DNA of 64,000 nt from Arachis hypogaea (lineage: Eukaryota > Streptophyta > Magnoliopsida > Fabales > Fabaceae): the NCBI RefSeq assembly GCF_003086295.3, contig NC_092038.1, positions 127,561,518-127,625,517 on the forward strand, in the 5' to 3' direction. A program made the translations under genes and the position numbers. Under the pieces are notes generated by a model. That model was given only the letters and a program-made list of their open reading frames with translations, ran no database searches and was not told the origin of the DNA. Below are positions 10,399 through 21,703 of the stretch, one piece after another. Positions within the stretch are counted from its first letter, which is position 1; the number at the start of each line of letters is the position of its first letter.

Positions 10399-13350
10399 TG
10401 ATACATAAAAAATTAAAATTTCACGTAATAACTACCGGCAAGTATACCAGGTCGTATCAAGTAATAAAACTCACAAGAGTGAGGTTGATCCCACAAGGAT
10501 TAAAGTATTATGCAATCAATAGTTAATTGATTATTCTAGTTAGACAATCATATTGGAATGATAAACAACAAGGAATGTAAATGACTAGAAATTAAATGGA
10601 AAGTAATAAAATGCAGGGAAAGTAAATGACATGAATATAAAGAGCTGGAAAGTAAAATTGCAAGGAAATAAATTGCTAGGAAGTAAATTGCAAGAAAGTA
10701 AAATACTGGAAAGTAAATGACAGAAAGCAAAGATGGAAAACATAAGGGATTGGAGATGTTGATTCCTCTTGAATCAATGGGTCTCACTCCTTCTCAATCA
10801 TGTAAGATAGATCCATGGCAGATTGTAGATAATTGGGTCACAATCTCTTGACGACTCAATTTCTCTCAACACAATTAATTGCCAATCTCGTGATCTAATT
10901 GCTCATGAGAAGAGGTGAAGTTTAATTTCTAATCTAAAGACCACACAACCTTCAAGACCTCAATTCAAAGTGGTTACATCTCACATACTAACCAAGAATG
11001 TATTGATCAAGAAGATTATGAGAGAAGAGCCTCAAACTGAATTCCATGATCCCTTTCTCAAGGCTCACATGTAATTCAAGTAGACCCAATCCCCCTCTCG
11101 GTAGTAATTGGATCTATGAAGCACAAAGACTCTCTCTTAGATAAACCAGCATGATTTCTAATCTCATACTACATAAATTCAAAGACCCCAATATTAGAGT
11201 AGTTATATGTCATGTACCAACTCTAAATCAAGAATCAATTTCATTATGCCAACAGAGCTCAAACTAAACCCTATGATCCTTCTCTCGAATTCACATAAGA
11301 ATTCTAATAAATCCAAGGATTCTTGAAGAACAAAACTATCTTGCAAGGATTCTAAAAGATATCCAAGTATGAAATAGAATGAAGAAGAGAAGAAGAAATA
11401 AACATCAATTCAATCAAAATTGAAACAGAGCTCCTTTTCCAAACGCAGAGGGAATTAAGTGGTCATTGCTATCAAATTAAAACTAAATTGCATGAAATTA
11501 GAGTGCATGAAAATAAAGAGTGAGAATTCAAAACAGAAGTTGAAAATTCATGAATTCAAAAATAAAAATTACAAATTAAACTAAACCACTACAAAGGAAG
11601 AATAGAAGAGAGAGGGAAGAAAAGTGTATGAAGGGGAGGGGTCCGAAGACCCACTCCCAATGGAGTGTGCCAATTCACAGAATTCCAAATTGGTCTCCTC
11701 CCTATCCAGCCTCCTTAATTCTATGAAACTAATGCCTTTATATAGGCTTTCCTAAATTACAAATTGAAATGAAATTAAAAATAAATTACAATCAAATAAA
11801 AATTCACTATTCTAGATGATTCTTGTGGCCTTGATTATTTGAGATTTATGGGCTTTGCTTGCTTGAGGTTGGATGGATCTTGAAGTAATTTAATTGAACC
11901 AAAACCAAGCTCTAGGGGGTCACATGGGTGTTATTGGCACCAACGCCTTCACAAGCCCAAGTTACCAACGTCTTCATATTCTCCCAGGGGCTGACGTTGC
12001 TAACTTGAGTTCCCAAGTTGGCAACGCCCTTATGTTTTTTTTTTTTGCTTAAAGTTGCCTATTGTTTGAGCTTCAATTTCATGCCCACTATGGACTATTA
12101 TACATCATTAGAAAGCTCTGAATGTCAGCTTTCCAACGCAACTGAAATCACTTTAATTGGATTTCTATAGCTCAAGTTATGCTCCATTGAATGGGGTAAG
12201 GTCAGCCTGCCAGGGTCGCAGGCGTTATTGGTGAACACGCCTTTGTATTTTGCGTTACCAACGCCTTCAGTTTCTGAGGCTCCAAATGAAGCCAGCTTTT
12301 GAAGCTCCAAAAGAATGTCAAACCCATACTATGATATATCATTGGAAAGTTCTGGATGTCTACTTTCCAATGCCATTGAGAGTGCATCATTTGAAGCTCT
12401 AAAACTCAAGATATACTCCATGGAAGGTGAAGAGGTCAGCTGGCCTTACTACAGGTTGATACCATGTTCATCTATGCACTTTCGGGGCAAGTTTTTTCCC
12501 TCAAATTTAGTGTCCACCATGTAGTGCCATATATTCTTGGAAAGCTCTTGCTTCCTATTTTCCAATGCCACTAGAATCACCTCATTTGGAGCTTTATAAC
12601 TCAAGTTATTCTTGTTTGAAGAAGACAAGGTCAGGTTATCAAGAAATTCAAAAACTGGCGTTGCTAACTTGAGTTGCCAACGCCTTCATACTTGTTTACC
12701 ATTCTTCATGCTGAAAGATAGAGGGCGTTGCTAACTTGAAATGTCAAGTTGGCAATGTGCTCATGGTTAACTTGGTGAAGGAACGGTAATGCAAAAGGAG
12801 AAGGATGTTGGCAAGTTGAGTTAGCAACTTGCTCGATGCTGGGATGGAGAGGACGTTGGCAACTTGCTCAATGCTTGGGATGGAGAGGACGTTGGCAACT
12901 TGAGTTAGCAACTTGCTCAATGCTTGGGATGGAAAGTGTGTTGGCAACGCCCTGTTGGAGTTAGCAACGCATTCACTTCCTTCTTCTAGCTCCAGGGCTT
13001 CCTTGCTTCATGATGCACACATTGGAATTGGCAACACCATTCTGAAGTTGGCAGCGCACTCAATGGTTTTCTTCTTTGCTCCAGGGCTTTCTTTATTTCA
13101 TCACCTATCATTAACCAAACAAAATGCATCAAAGTATTGCCATAATCACAAGATAATGCATCATTCATAGCATCAAACAATTCTTTGCATAAACCTCATA
13201 AAAATGCACAAAATTAACAATGTTTGATTGAATCAAGACAAGCATGAATTTTTCATCCAAGTACTTACTTATTGCCTAAGAAATGCATGAAAACCAAGTA
13301 AAAATAAATGAAAAAGGCTTGTGAAACTAGCCTAAGATGACTTGTCATCA
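10399..13350 (-). mobile_element. Solo LTR of an unrelated gypsy-like family in element C
   Basis: The 2952-bp block reads TGATGACAAG...TGTATCA on the minus strand and is flanked by ctagc (10394-10398) and ccagc (13351-13355), a 5-bp target duplication with one change. Polypurine motifs of C occur on both sides, so it is inserted in C. It has no PBS, no polypurine tract and no ORF of substance; the open frames are low-complexity. It shares with the Athila LTRs a U5 hairpin (10470-10483) and three copies of a module of about 90 nt (12088-12180, 12325-12417, 12517-12610). A LARD-like non-autonomous element is the alternative. Confidence 0.7.
12790..12960 (+). repeat. Short tandem repeat cluster in the solo LTR
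   Basis: About three imperfect copies of a unit containing gttggcaactt and ctcaatgcttgggatggaga occur in series, with optional gagttagcaac insertions. The repeats reuse the GTTGGCAAC/GTTGCTAAC words found through this LTR. Confidence 0.75.
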
Positions 13351-13355
13351 CCAGC

Positions 13356-13864
13356 CCAGTATTTAACATATCATCTCAACATCAAAATAGAGCATCAAGT
13401 TTAACAAGGACAAACCAGCAACATATCATATAAAGCAAGTTCTAGTTTTTATGCCAACAAAAAAAACACAACAGTAGCAAAAGTTGCAAATCAAATTTTC
13501 ATGCCAAAACCATTGTAGTAGCAGCAATAAAAAATCACAATAAAATTCACAAAAATTCAGTAGCAACAATTAAATTTACCATAAAAATTCACACATATTC
13601 ATGCTATTACTCCCCCTTTTGTCATTAAGGGTGGAGCATAGTCAAAATCAAGTAAAATTTGCACCTTAAAACCTGCAAAAAAGTGTTAATGCACAGTCTA
13701 AAACACCAAATTAATTTAAAGTAAATGCAACAGTAGTTAAAGTGTTACAATCATCCGAAATACTCAAAATAACAAGTTAGAAATATGCCATAAGGAAGGG
13801 CTTTGTCTTTCTCACTTCTAACAGAGTCAAACATGTATCTAACTATCAAATAAGCAAAAGAAAT
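13356..13864 (-). other. Non-coding 3' region of element C
   Basis: AT-rich sequence between the env-position ORF and the solo LTR. It contains the third polypurine-like motif (ACAAAAGGGGGAG on the minus strand, 13608-13620 region). No ORF is seen. Confidence 0.6.
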
Positions 13865-14702
13865 TTATGTTTTAGTGAGCAGTGCATACAAAACAAGAGT
13901 GTCAGTATAAGATACCCTTTGATATAAACTACTCTGAGAAAGTATGATGTAATTTACAATGTGGTGCAATTGAGCATGTTCATAACCCAGGGCTTTATGA
14001 GTAAGGATGATGCCATCAATCAGAGAAACATGTTCACAAATATGAGCCAAAGTATCATTGAAAGAGATACCAACTCCTTCATCCCACTTAACAGAAGTAT
14101 AAGCACAAGCCCCAACATCAGTGTATTTCAATGAATCACTGATTGTTTCATTGTTTAGCACAATGTCTCGGCCCTTGACATAAGAATGAACACTGCCCTC
14201 GTGATATGTCATGTTGGCATAAAACTCTTTGAATAATAGTGGGTAAACAGGCTTTTTGATGTTAAAAAGGTGATTTTAGTCTAAAAATTTTAAATTTTCA
14301 ACAAATGGGAAACTTTCTTTTTCAGATTTGGAAAATCAGTAAGAAAAGAGGGACACAGGGTATGGTACTTAATAACACCTTCATAAAAGTCATTATTCAT
14401 GGCAGACTTAAATCTATAAGGGTTATAGTTGGAGTGGGATGTCATGAAGTGGGATTTATGTGCAAAAGGATCAATGTCTGGTTCTCTAACTGATTTAAGA
14501 GCGAGTTGAGGTTTGCCTTTCTGAGAGCGCAAGGGAACAGACCTTATCTTAGGTTGAGTGGGCTCAGAGGAGGTTCGGCAGCTGGGCGTTTCCCTTTTGA
14601 AGAGCTTGGCTTCGACGAACCAGGTTTAAAAGAAGGTTCCTTCGATGGTGGTGTCTGCTTGGCTGAAGGAGGAAATCTTGAGGGGTTCTTAGTGCGTGCC
14701 AT
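13865..14702 (-). pseudogene. Env-position ORF of element C, frameshifted
   Basis: From an ATG at 14702 (MARTKNPSRF) the frame gives a basic Pro/Ser/Lys-rich N-terminus, then shifts near 14544 to a frame with KPQLALKSVREPDIDPFA, and shifts again near 14285 before MTYHEGSVHSYVKGRDIVLN. The last part resembles the plant-specific 'putative plant transposon protein' family (Transposase_32-like) found downstream of pol in many plant LTR elements. The position after RNase H matches the env-like ORF of Sireviruses. I see no signal peptide or membrane segment, so an envelope role is not supported. At least two frameshifts make it non-functional. Confidence 0.6.
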
Positions 14703-15389
14703 GGAATCAGACCGAGGAGGTGAGGTAGGAGGAGAGGGAGATGGAGTGAAGGTTTGGTCTTGAGAGCGAGTGGAAGGTTTTTGCTTTGCAGGAAGCTTGA
14801 AGATCTTTTCACAAGGGAGCTTTTGTGAAACAATTTTCTTCCTCATTTGGTTGGTTTCTGGTTTTGAACAAAGAGAAGCAATAAAGGTAGTGGAGAAAAC
14901 CAAAGAGTTTGAGGAGGAGTTATGGAGGGAGAGGAAGGAGTATTGGTAACTGTACCCAAAAGAAATTTTCTTAAACCATACAACTGCATCACCTCTAATT
15001 TGACTTGAAAGGACTTGATATCATAAAGAGAAAGATTTGATTTTATTAAAAATTAAAAAGAAAATTAATTTTTAAAATTTGAAACCCTTTTGGACTTAAA
15101 GACAAAAAGAAATAAACTAAAATACACAAGCCAACAAAAACAAAAAAAATTATGTAGCATTCATATTGGGCCAGAGGTGGTTTGGTTTAAAGAAACATAT
15201 TGGACCACCCATGTTCAGATTTTTGAGGTTGGCCTAGATGATTCTGTTCGTGCAACAAAGGCCAGAGAATGCTATTTAGAGAGAAGGTTCTTCATTTGCC
15301 CAGAATTGTCTCATACTAGTTTATGAGACAAAAAACTCCAACAAACACATCAACAGCTTTCAAACAATGAATCATAGCTTAAAATCCCT
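14703..15389 (-). other. Spacer between pol and env-position ORF in element C
   Basis: Open but unconvincing Pro/Ser-rich frames run above 14702; the rest is AT-rich. I could identify no domain here. Confidence 0.5.
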
Positions 15390-17111
15390 AGACTATTCCT
15401 AAGCAAACAAAATCTGTCCTCAGCTAGTGGTTTAGTGAAAATATCAGCTAATTGCTCCTCTGATTTAACAAATTGAATGCTAATATCTCCTTTTGAACAT
15501 GTTCTCTTATTGAGTGAAATCTCACTTCAATATGTTTAGTCCTAGAGTGTAAAACTGGATTTTTTTTGAAATATTAATGGCACTCATATTATCACACAAG
15601 AAGGAAATATTTTCTGCATTTAATTTATAATCAGCAAGCTATGTTTTTAACCACATAAGCTGAGAACAACAAGAAGAAGCAGCTATATACTCAGCCTCTG
15701 CAGTGGATAAAGCCACTGTTGGCTATTTCTTACTTGACCAAATATTCAAGGACTTTTCAAGGAAGCAACATAAGCCCGATGTGCTCCTTCTATCAACTCT
15801 ATCACTGGCAAAATCTACATCATAATAACCAACTGTAGAAAAATCATCGATCTTAGGATACCAAAGACCAAAATTGGATGTGTCATGAACATATCAATTG
15901 ATCCTCTTAACTGCAGAAAGATGAGACTCTTTTGGTTTAGATTGGAATCTTGAACACATTCCAACACTTTGTATAATATCAGGTCTAGAGGAAATTAAGT
16001 ACATAAGAGAGCCAATCATTCCTCTATACCTAGTCTCATCTACATCTTTCTCAGTTTCTCCCTTGTCTAATTTTGAATTAGGGTGCATGGGAGTTCCCAT
16101 GGATTTGGCATTTCCCATACCAAATTTCTTAACTAGTTCCTTGGCATACTTCTCTTGATGAATGAAAATACCATTTTCAGTTTGTTTAATTTGTAGCCCA
16201 AGAAAAAAATTAAGTTCACCCATCATACTCATGTCAAATTCGCTTGTCATGAGTTTTCCAAATTCAGTACAAAGGAATTCATTGGCTGATCCAAAAATAA
16301 TGTCATCAACATGTATTTGGACTAGAATAAAAGAATCATTAGAGTTCTTAATAAATAGAGTTGTGTCTGTGGTGCCTCTTTGAAAACTATATTTCAAAAG
16401 AAAAGAGCCAAGTCTCTCATACCAAGCTCTAGGAGCTTGTCTTAAACCATAGAGAGCTTTTGATAATTTGAAAACATGGTTAGGACATTCTTTATTTTCA
16501 AAACCAGGTGGCTGTTCCACATACACTTCTCTATTTATCACACCATTTAAGAATGCACATTTCACATCTATTTGATATAACTTAAAACCACAAAAAGCAG
16601 TATAAGCTAAAAGAAGTCTTATGACTTCTATTCGGGCAACTGGGGCAAAGGATTCATCAAAGTCTATTCCTTCTTCTTTGTCATATCCTTGTGCTACTAG
16701 CCTTGCTTTGTTTCTTGCAATGCTACCATCCTCTCCTAGCTTGTTTCGAAATATCCAGTTGGTGCCGATCACTTTCTTTCCATTTGGCCTTGGAACCAAT
16801 GTCCAAACTTGGTTCTTCTCAAACTCATGAAGCTCATCTTCCATTGCCTTTACCCAAGAAGGGTCATCAATAGCTTCCTGGACATTTTGAAGCTCCATTT
16901 GAGAGAGAAGAGCAACGTTTGATTCTTCACTTGCCTTTCTAGTTGAAGACCGAGTTTTAACACCATGAGAGATGTCCCCAATGACAAATTCCTCAGGATA
17001 ATTCTTCAAGAATTTCCATTCATAAGGTATGGTGGACTTGGAAGCAGATACAATCACCAAGGGATTCAGGAAGCTACTGGCTTCAGGATTTCCTTCAGAT
17101 TCATGAGACAA
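15390..17111 (-). pseudogene. Copia reverse transcriptase and RNase H, element C
   Basis: The 405-residue open part (17111-15894) is a copia RT. It has VWTLVPRPNGKKVIGTNWIF at the N-side, RLVAQGY, the QIDVKCAFLNG block, KALYGLRQAPRAWYERL and the active-site block IHVDDIIFGS, where the usual Tyr of YVDD is His. RNase H follows below 15894 with in-frame stops: GLWYPKIDD, then VALSTAEAEYIAA and ending near QLADIFTKPLAED. Stops at 15894 and near 15730 fall at expected Arg or Trp and Gln positions. The enzyme would copy element RNA into DNA in virus-like particles; this copy is dead. Confidence 0.88.
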
Positions 17112-17289
17112 AACGGAATTGTCTCTGTTGGATTTTTTGCAGTTCCAGTTTCTGATTCAGCTTGTCCAGAATTTTTATTTTCATGATTTTGTGCAATTTC
17201 ATCATCCTATTGAGCTTGATTCCCTGCGTCACAGTCTTCCAAAACACTTTGCACCAAGTTAGTATCACAAAATGTAACATGTATGGACT

Positions 17290-17934
17290 CATCTATTATT
17301 CTAGCATCTTAATGGTAAACTTTATATGCTTTACTAGTTGTGGAATATCCTACAAATAAACACTCATACGCCGTTGGATAAATTTCCCCGAATTATCTTT
17401 GTTATTAAGAACAAAACATTTGCATCCAAAGATGTGCAAGTAGTCGAGGTTTGGAGGGTAACATTTCCAAAGTTCATAAGAGGTTTTCTTCAAAAATTTC
17501 CTTATGATAGTTCTATTCAAAATGTGGCAAGCTGTGTTAACCGCTTTAGCTCAAAGGAATTTTGGAATATTGCTCTCACAAAGCATAGCTCTTGTCATTT
17601 CTTGAATGCTTCTATTTCTTCTTTCCACAACACCATTTTGTTGTGGTGTCCTTGAACAAGAGAAGTTGTGAGATATTCTAAATTTCCCACAAAAGGATTC
17701 AAATAAATGGTTTTCAAATTCAGTTGCATGATCACTTCTTATATAAGAGATCTTTAAATCCTTTTCATTTTGAATTTTCTTGCTAAAAGCTTCAAAGGCC
17801 GAAAAGGCTTCATTTTTGTGTGCAAGAAATAAAACCCAACCAAACCTAGAATAGTGATCCATAATAACTAAACCATAATGTTTACCACCTAAGTTTTGAG
17901 TTCTTGTTGGATCAACTAAATCAATATGTAGCAA
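17290..17934 (-). pseudogene. Copia integrase, element C
   Basis: The core lies at 17934-17551: first catalytic Asp in LHIDLVDPTR, second in IRSDHATEFEN and Glu in NGVVERRNRS, so the D-D-E set is present. A stop follows, after which the characteristic copia C-terminal stretch continues (ILNRTI, LDYLHIFGCKCFVLNNKDN) to about 17370. The link to RT at 17111 is degenerate. In this family integrase inserts the cDNA into the host genome. Confidence 0.85.
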
Positions 17935-17988
17935 TCCAAGTGGTTTTTTAGTAGAGATGTCTTCCTTTGATTTAAATGAACTTTTTGT

Positions 17989-18564
17989 TTATTTTTCCAT
18001 TTGGCAAGCATCACAAGTGATGTCTTTGTCAAACCTTATCAAAGGAAGACCTCTTACTAAACCTTTATTGACAAGTTTGTTTATTTGAAACATACTTGCA
18101 TGACCCAATCTCTTGTACCATAGCCACTTTTCAGATTCTTTAGAATGAAAACAAGCTACATTTTGATTCTTTAGTTTATCAAGGGTAAGTCCATATACAT
18201 TATTACAACGTTTAGCAACAAAAAGCACTTCATTGGACTTTTCATTCAACACACAGCATTCAAGTCTTTTGAAAGTTACTAAATATCCTAGATCACAAAG
18301 TTGACTTATACTCAAAAGATTGTGCCTCAAGCCATTTACCAAAAAGACATCATCAATAAAAGTAGAGTGTTTATTACCTACTTTTCTAATAGTAACTATT
18401 TTACCTTTTCTATCATCTCCAAAGGTCACAAAACCTCCATCATACTTGTTTAGTTTGATGAAGAAAATTGACCTTCCAGTCATGTGCCTTGAGCATCCAC
18501 TATCCAAGTACCACATGTCCCTTTTGTTCTTGGATGCTAGGCAAATCTGCATGAAAAGCTTCAA
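17989..18564 (-). pseudogene. Copia protease and gag-pre-integrase region, element C
   Basis: MWYLDSGCSRHMTG carries the aspartic-protease DSG triad of copia elements. It is followed by the flap-like region and LLSISQLCDLGY, then the gag-pre-integrase zinc-binding segment (LWYKRLGHAS ... CDACQMEK). The frame stops just before the integrase core with TAA where Gln is expected. The polyprotein frame otherwise continues directly into 17934. Confidence 0.87.
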
Positions 18565-19165
18565 GTAACCTTATGTATCCAAATTAATTTGGATCCTTTG
18601 AAGTTAATCCATCTTGGTTGCCCAAGTGCATTGAAATCACACACAACATTTAAATTTGGTTGCCTACAATTCTTTTCTCAATGAAGCATTATAGATATAA
18701 GTGACCAAATTTCTTGCAATTAAAATAGTGATTTTCTGATGCATATTGTTGAAATTTAGTTGATTTATTATGCTGGATATGATTAAGGGACTGGAATTTT
18801 CTGGTTTTTGAAAGAGGTGCATTTCTTTTGACAAACTGATTTTTGTTATAATTGTTCCTTTTTGCAAAATCACTTCCACCAGAATTTTTGAAAACTTTAG
18901 GACTTTTCAAATATGAGGTTTTGTTGTAAAATGGTAGATTTTTGAAAGCAACCTCCTTATTCAAAATATATCCCAGACCTGACCTATTTGATGTAGATTC
19001 GGTTCTTGATGGTGGCTCAGTTTCACTTGTGTAAATTTCATCAAATTTCTACTCATGTGTGGGAACATATCCAAGACCTAGTTTGTTGGGAGTGGATTTG
19101 GTTTTTTATGAAGAGGCCACAAATTTCATAGAGGAATCATTAAAAATTGCACTCTCTTTGGTTAC
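18565..19165 (-). pseudogene. Gag C-terminal part of element C, interrupted
   Basis: Lys/Asn-rich frames (18964-18664) include a decayed zinc knuckle, HYFNCKKFGH, in which the first Cys appears to be Tyr. Several stops are present. The gag is cut at 19165/19171 by the 3' LTR of element A; the remainder must lie right of the window. Confidence 0.65.
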
Positions 19166-19170
19166 ATAAC
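19166..19170. repeat. Left target-site duplication of A (one side only)
   Basis: The five bases ataac precede the LTR terminus tggtgcacg. The partner lies outside the window, so this is an expectation. Confidence 0.4.
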
Positions 19171-20662
19171 TGGTGCACGAAATTGCAATCACACTTTTTG
19201 CAATCCGCACAACTAACCAGCAAGTGCACTGGGTCGTCCAAGTAATACCTTACGTGAGTAAGGGTCGAATCCCACAGAGATTGTTGGCTTGAAGCAAGCT
19301 ATGGTTATCTTATTAATCTTAGTCAGGATACCAATTATAGTTATCAATTGACTTGCAAATAAACACGAGAGCATGGATTAAATAATACTTATTATGCAGT
19401 AATGGAGAATATGTTGGAGTTTTGGAGATGCTTTGTCTTCTGAATTCCTATAAAATAATGCTTTCTCACTTTCAAACATGCAAGGCTCCTTCCATGGCAA
19501 GCTGTATGTAGGGCGTCACCGTTGTCAATGGCTACTTCCCATCCTCTCAGTGAAAATGGTTCAAATACTCTGTCACAGCACGACTAATCATCTGTCGGTT
19601 CTCGATCATGTCGGAATAGGATCTATTGATCCTTTTGCGTCTGTCACTACGCCCAACACTCGTGAGTTTGAAGCTCGTCACAGTCATCCAATCCTTGAAT
19701 CCTACTCGGAAGACCACAGACAAGGTTTAGACCTTTCGGATTCTCAAGGATGCTGCCAATGGATTCTGATTAAGGAATCTAAGAGATACTCATTCAATCT
19801 AATGTAGAACGGAGGTGGTTGTCAGGCACATGTTCATGGGTTGAGAATGGTGATGAGTGTCACGGATCATCACCTTCTTTATATTGAAGCGCGAATGAAC
19901 ATCTTAGATAGGAACAAGCGTGTTTGAATATAAAACAGAAATAATTGCATTAATTCATCGAGACGCTATAGAGCTCCTCACCCCCAACAATGGAGTTTAG
20001 AGACTCATGCCATCAAAGAATATAAAGTTTAGATCTAAAATGTCATGAGATACAAAATAAGTCTCTGAAAGTTGTTTTAAATACTAAACTAGTAACCTAG
20101 GTTTACAGAAAATGAGTAAACTAAGATGGATAGTGCAAAAATCCACTTCTGGGGCCCACTTGGTGTGTTCTGGGGCTGAGACTTAAGCTTCTCACGTACC
20201 TGGGCTATTTCTGGAGTTGAACGCCAGGTTGTAACTTGTTTCTGGCGCTAAACGCCAGAATGCAACATGAAACTGGCATTAAATGCCATTTTACGTCATT
20301 TATCTTCGCGCAAAGTATGGACTATTATATATTGCTGGAAATCTCTGGATGTCTACTTTCCAATCCAATTGAGAACGCGCCAATTGGACTTCTGTAGCTC
20401 CAAAAAATTCATTCCGAGTGCAGGGAGGTCAGAATCCAACAGCATGAGCAGTCCTATTTTAGCCTAAATTAGATTTTTGCTCAGCTCCCTCAATTTCAGC
20501 TAGAAAATACTTGAAATCACAGAAAAACACACAAACTCATAGTAAAGTCCAGAAATATGAATTTTGCCTAAAAACTAATAAAAATATACTAAAAACTAAC
20601 TAAAACACACTAAAATCTACATGAAATTACCCCCAAAAAGCGTATAAAATATCCGCTCATCA
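19171..20662 (-). repeat. 3' LTR of element A
   Basis: It has TG...CA ends on the minus strand (TGATGAGCGGATA ... TTTCGTGCACCA) and is about 1.5 kb. It holds the U5 hairpin at 19248-19263, the module of about 90 nt at 20315-20404 and three palindrome units centred near 20220, 20250 and 20280. It is clearly homologous to but diverged from the two LTRs of B. Confidence 0.88.
19248..19263 (-). promoter_or_regulatory. Conserved U5 hairpin in A LTR
   Basis: A perfect 6-bp stem, CCTTAC/GTAAGG, with a four-base loop sits about 80 nt from the U5 end of the LTR. The same stem occurs in B (59562-59577) and, with a compensatory pair change, in the solo LTR (10470-10483). Confidence 0.6.
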
Positions 20663-20700
20663 CAACACCAAACTTAAACTGTTGCTTGTCCCCAAGCAAC
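20663..20700 (-). promoter_or_regulatory. Hairpin plus TAAGTTTGGTGT module at A 3' LTR
   Basis: On the sense strand an 8-bp stem, GTTGCTTG/CAAGCAAC with loop GGGA (20700-20681), is followed by AGTTTAAGTTTGGTGTTG and then directly by the LTR start. The position is that of a plus-strand primer site, although the sequence is not purely purine. A second copy precedes the env-position ORF at 22911-22874. Confidence 0.6.
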
Positions 20701-21703
20701 TAGATAAATAAAATAGGATAAAAAGAAATTAAGAAGCAATAATATCTCAGAGTTTCAAGTGAAGCTCAGATTCTAATTAGATGAGCGGGACTAGTAGCTT
20801 TTTGCTTCTGAACAGTTTTGGCATCTCACTTTATCCTTTGAAATTCAGAATGATTGGCATCCATAGGAACTCAAAATTCAGATAGTATTATTGATTCTCC
20901 TAGTGTAGTATGTTGATTCTTGAACACAGTTACTTTATGAGTCTTGGCCGTGGCCCTAAGCACTTTGTTTTCCAGTATTACCACCGGATACATAAATGCC
21001 ACAGACACATAACTAGGTGAACCTTTTCAGATTGTGACTTAGCTTTGCTAAAGTCCCCAATTAGAGGTGTCCAGAGTTCTTAAGCACACTCCTTTGCCTT
21101 GGATCACGACACTCAGTCTCAAGTTTTTCACTTGGACCTACATGCCACAAGCACATGGTTAGGGACAGCTTGATTTAGCCGCTTAGGCCTGGATTTATTT
21201 CCTTGGGCCCTCCTGTCCATTGATGCTCAAAGCCTTGGATCCTTTTCACCCTTGCCTTTTGGTTTAAAGGGCTATTGGCTTTTTCTACCTCTTTTGCTTT
21301 TTTTTCCACTGCTTTTTCTTGCTTCAAGAATCAATTTTATGATTTTTCAGATTAGCAATAATATTTCTCTTGTTCATCATTCTTTTAGGAGCCAACAATT
21401 TTAACATTCATAAAATTCAATATAAAAAATATGTACTGTTCAAGCATTCATTTAGAAGACAAAAAGTGTTGCCACCACATAAATAATTAGAATTTTCCTT
21501 ATTAAGAACTCGAAAAAAATATTGCCTTTTTATTCTAAAAATATACTATTTTATTCATGTTTGATGATGATGAGAAAAATAAATTATAGCTTAATTGGAG
21601 ATAAAATCAAAATAGAGATACTAATTACTACTATTAATATATAACTTCTAAGGTAAATTCCTAATAAGAACAATTATCACAGAGTTAAGACTAAGATTAG
21701 GAT
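20701..21703 (-). other. Non-coding region between env-position ORF and 3' LTR of A
   Basis: About 1 kb without a credible ORF. It is homologous to 44967-45987 in element B, for example the shared stretch around tgagtcttggccgtggccc. No further motif was recognised. Confidence 0.6.

Noticed and set aside
10548..10787. A hydrophobic repetitive 79-residue frame in the solo LTR
   Set aside because: It derives from short A/G-rich repeats (agtaaa, gaaagt) and has no homologue I recognise.
10399..13350. A complete non-autonomous (LARD-like) element rather than a solo LTR
   Set aside because: I found no internal LTR pair, PBS or polypurine tract; TG...CA ends with one 5-bp duplication fit a solo LTR better, though not conclusively.
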